A DNA stretch of 32,300 bases, taken from positions 1-32,300 of the forward strand of contig CAUJHJ010000072.1 of the NCBI GenBank assembly GCA_963204835.1, in the 5' to 3' direction. The position numbers and the translations under genes were made by a program. Position 1 is the first letter of the stretch. The number at the start of each line of letters is the position of its first letter. Of the stretch, positions 31,439-32,300 are shown piece by piece. The DNA comes from Pseudomonadota bacterium (GTDB taxonomy: Bacteria; Pseudomonadota; Gammaproteobacteria; Steroidobacterales; Steroidobacteraceae). A model generated the notes under the pieces. The model was not told the origin of the DNA. It worked only from the letters and a program-made list of their open reading frames with translations, and made no database searches.

Positions 31439-32300
31439 TGCGCCGTGTGGTCGTCACGGGGCTGGGCATCGTGTCCTGCCTCGGCAACGATGCCGATTCG
31501 GTTTCGGGCGCGCTCGCCGAGGGCCGCTCGGGCATCCGGGCAATGCCTGATTACCCGACCCTGGGGCTGCGCAGCCATGTCGCGGGAGTTCCGGAAATCG
31601 TCGTCGCCGATCACCTCGACCGGCGCGACCTGCGCTTCATGGGCGATGCCGCGGCGTTCGCCGCGATCGCCATGGCGCGCGCGATCGAAGCGAGCGGCCT
31701 GACCCCGGAGCAGATCAGCAACCCGCGTACCGGCCTGATCGCCGGCACGGGCGGCGGGTCACCCGCCAATATCGTCGAAGCCGCGGACACGCTTCGCACG
31801 CGCGGCCTGCGCAAGGTTGGCGCGACCCGCGTGCCACGCACGATGTGCAGCACGATCGCGGCCTGCCTCGCGACGACCTACCACGTGAAAGGCGTCAGCT
31901 ATTCGCTGACTTCCGCCTGCGCGACGAGCGCGCACTGCATCGGCGCCGGAGCCGAGCAGATCCGCTGGGGCAACCAGGACGTGATGTTCTGTGGCGGCGG
32001 CGAAGAAGAGCACTGGTCGCTCACCGCACTCTTCGACGCGATGGGCGCGCTCTCCACGGCACGCAACGCGACACCCGAGCTCGCCTCGCGTGCCTACGAT
32101 GTGAATCGCGACGGCTTCGTGATCGCGAGCGGCGGCGGCATGCTCGTGCTCGAATCCCTCGAGCACGCACAGGCGCGCGGCGCGCCGATCCTCGCCGAAT
32201 TGCTGGGCTTTGGCGTCACGGCCGACGGCGCGGACATGGTGCAGCCGTCCGGTGAGGGCGCCGTGCGCTGCATGCGCCAGGCGCTCGCGGGTGTCAGGCA
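31438..32300 (+). CDS. fabB: 3-oxoacyl-ACP synthase I (FabB), 3'-truncated by window end
   Basis: 287 complete codons are visible of an expected 400 or so. The start [18 protein letters not shown] is typical of KAS I/II. The nucleophile is C161 in [12 protein letters not shown], and [33 protein letters not shown] and [17 protein letters not shown] favour FabB over FabF. The catalytic His residues lie beyond the window. It elongates the cis-3-decenoyl-ACP made by FabA, and overlap with fabA (TGATG) indicates coupled translation. Confidence 0.95.
   Translation, partial: MRRVVVTGLGIVSCLGNDADSVSGALAEGRSGIRAMPDYPTLGLRSHVAGVPEIVVADHLDRRDLRFMGDAAAFAAIAMARAIEASGLTPEQISNPRTGLIAGTGGGSPANIVEAADTLRTRGLRKVGATRVPRTMCSTIAACLATTYHVKGVSYSLTSACATSAHCIGAGAEQIRWGNQDVMFCGGGEEEHWSLTALFDAMGALSTARNATPELASRAYDVNRDGFVIASGGGMLVLESLEHAQARGAPILAELLGFGVTADGADMVQPSGEGAVRCMRQALAGVR

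Noticed and set aside
1..32300. Defence island, prophage, transposon or CRISPR
   Set aside because: All recognisable genes are metabolic, transport, envelope or regulatory, with uniform composition and no transposase, integrase, cas gene or direct-repeat array.

Overview
The window is about 32.3 kb of high-GC, gene-dense bacterial chromosome. It points to a gammaproteobacterium with an outer membrane and a facultatively anaerobic, ubiquinone-based respiration. The evidence is tamA-tamB, an LptM-type lipoprotein, the FabA/FabB route to unsaturated fatty acids, UbiD, the O2-independent UbiU/UbiV/UbiT system and an FNR/Anr regulator with its iron-sulfur cysteines. I cannot name the family or genus. 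No tRNA, rRNA, CRISPR array, insertion sequence or phage gene was seen.

Layout. 1-2666: the end of an SLC13-type anion permease with RCK_C domains, then an MFS sugar porter. 2676-5137 (minus): an ABC-2 exporter pair preceded by a protein that reads as two FlhD-like halves in one chain. 5248-5898 (plus, divergent): an FlhC-like protein with the FlhC zinc cysteines. The two regulator-like genes share a 110-bp spacer containing AT-rich inverted repeats. 5938-13803: nudC, a DUF4126-like membrane protein, an NRDE/TANGO2 protein, tamA and tamB. 13995-22077: a tightly packed arginine operon argR-argG-(P-loop gene)-argC-argD-argF'-argB-argH. 22080-23360: a hotdog thioesterase, a membrane protein, lptM and a small membrane protein. 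23438-26211: a CueR-like regulator and a copper P-type ATPase. 26238-32300: fnr, ubiU, ubiV, ubiT (minus), ubiD, fabA and fabB (cut by the window end).

Two parts look unusual. First, the arginine operon encodes an acylornithine-type carbamoyltransferase whose specificity position is Ala, not the Glu of N-acetylornithine enzymes. It therefore resembles the N-succinylornithine enzymes of Bacteroidetes. The operon also contains a BioD/DUF1611-like P-loop protein of unknown function but no recognisable acylglutamate synthase or deacylase. Second, the right end looks like an FNR-controlled anaerobic module. FNR-type TTGAT-N4-ATCAA sites, including one perfect match, lie before fnr, ubiU, fabA and between ubiT and ubiD. 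For ubiU and fabA the site is centred exactly 41.5 bp upstream of the start codon, which would give leaderless class-II transcripts.

Many neighbouring genes overlap by 1 or 4 bp (TGATG, ATGA, GTGA), which suggests operons with translational coupling. All function calls come from reading motifs and remembered family sequences; no database search was run.
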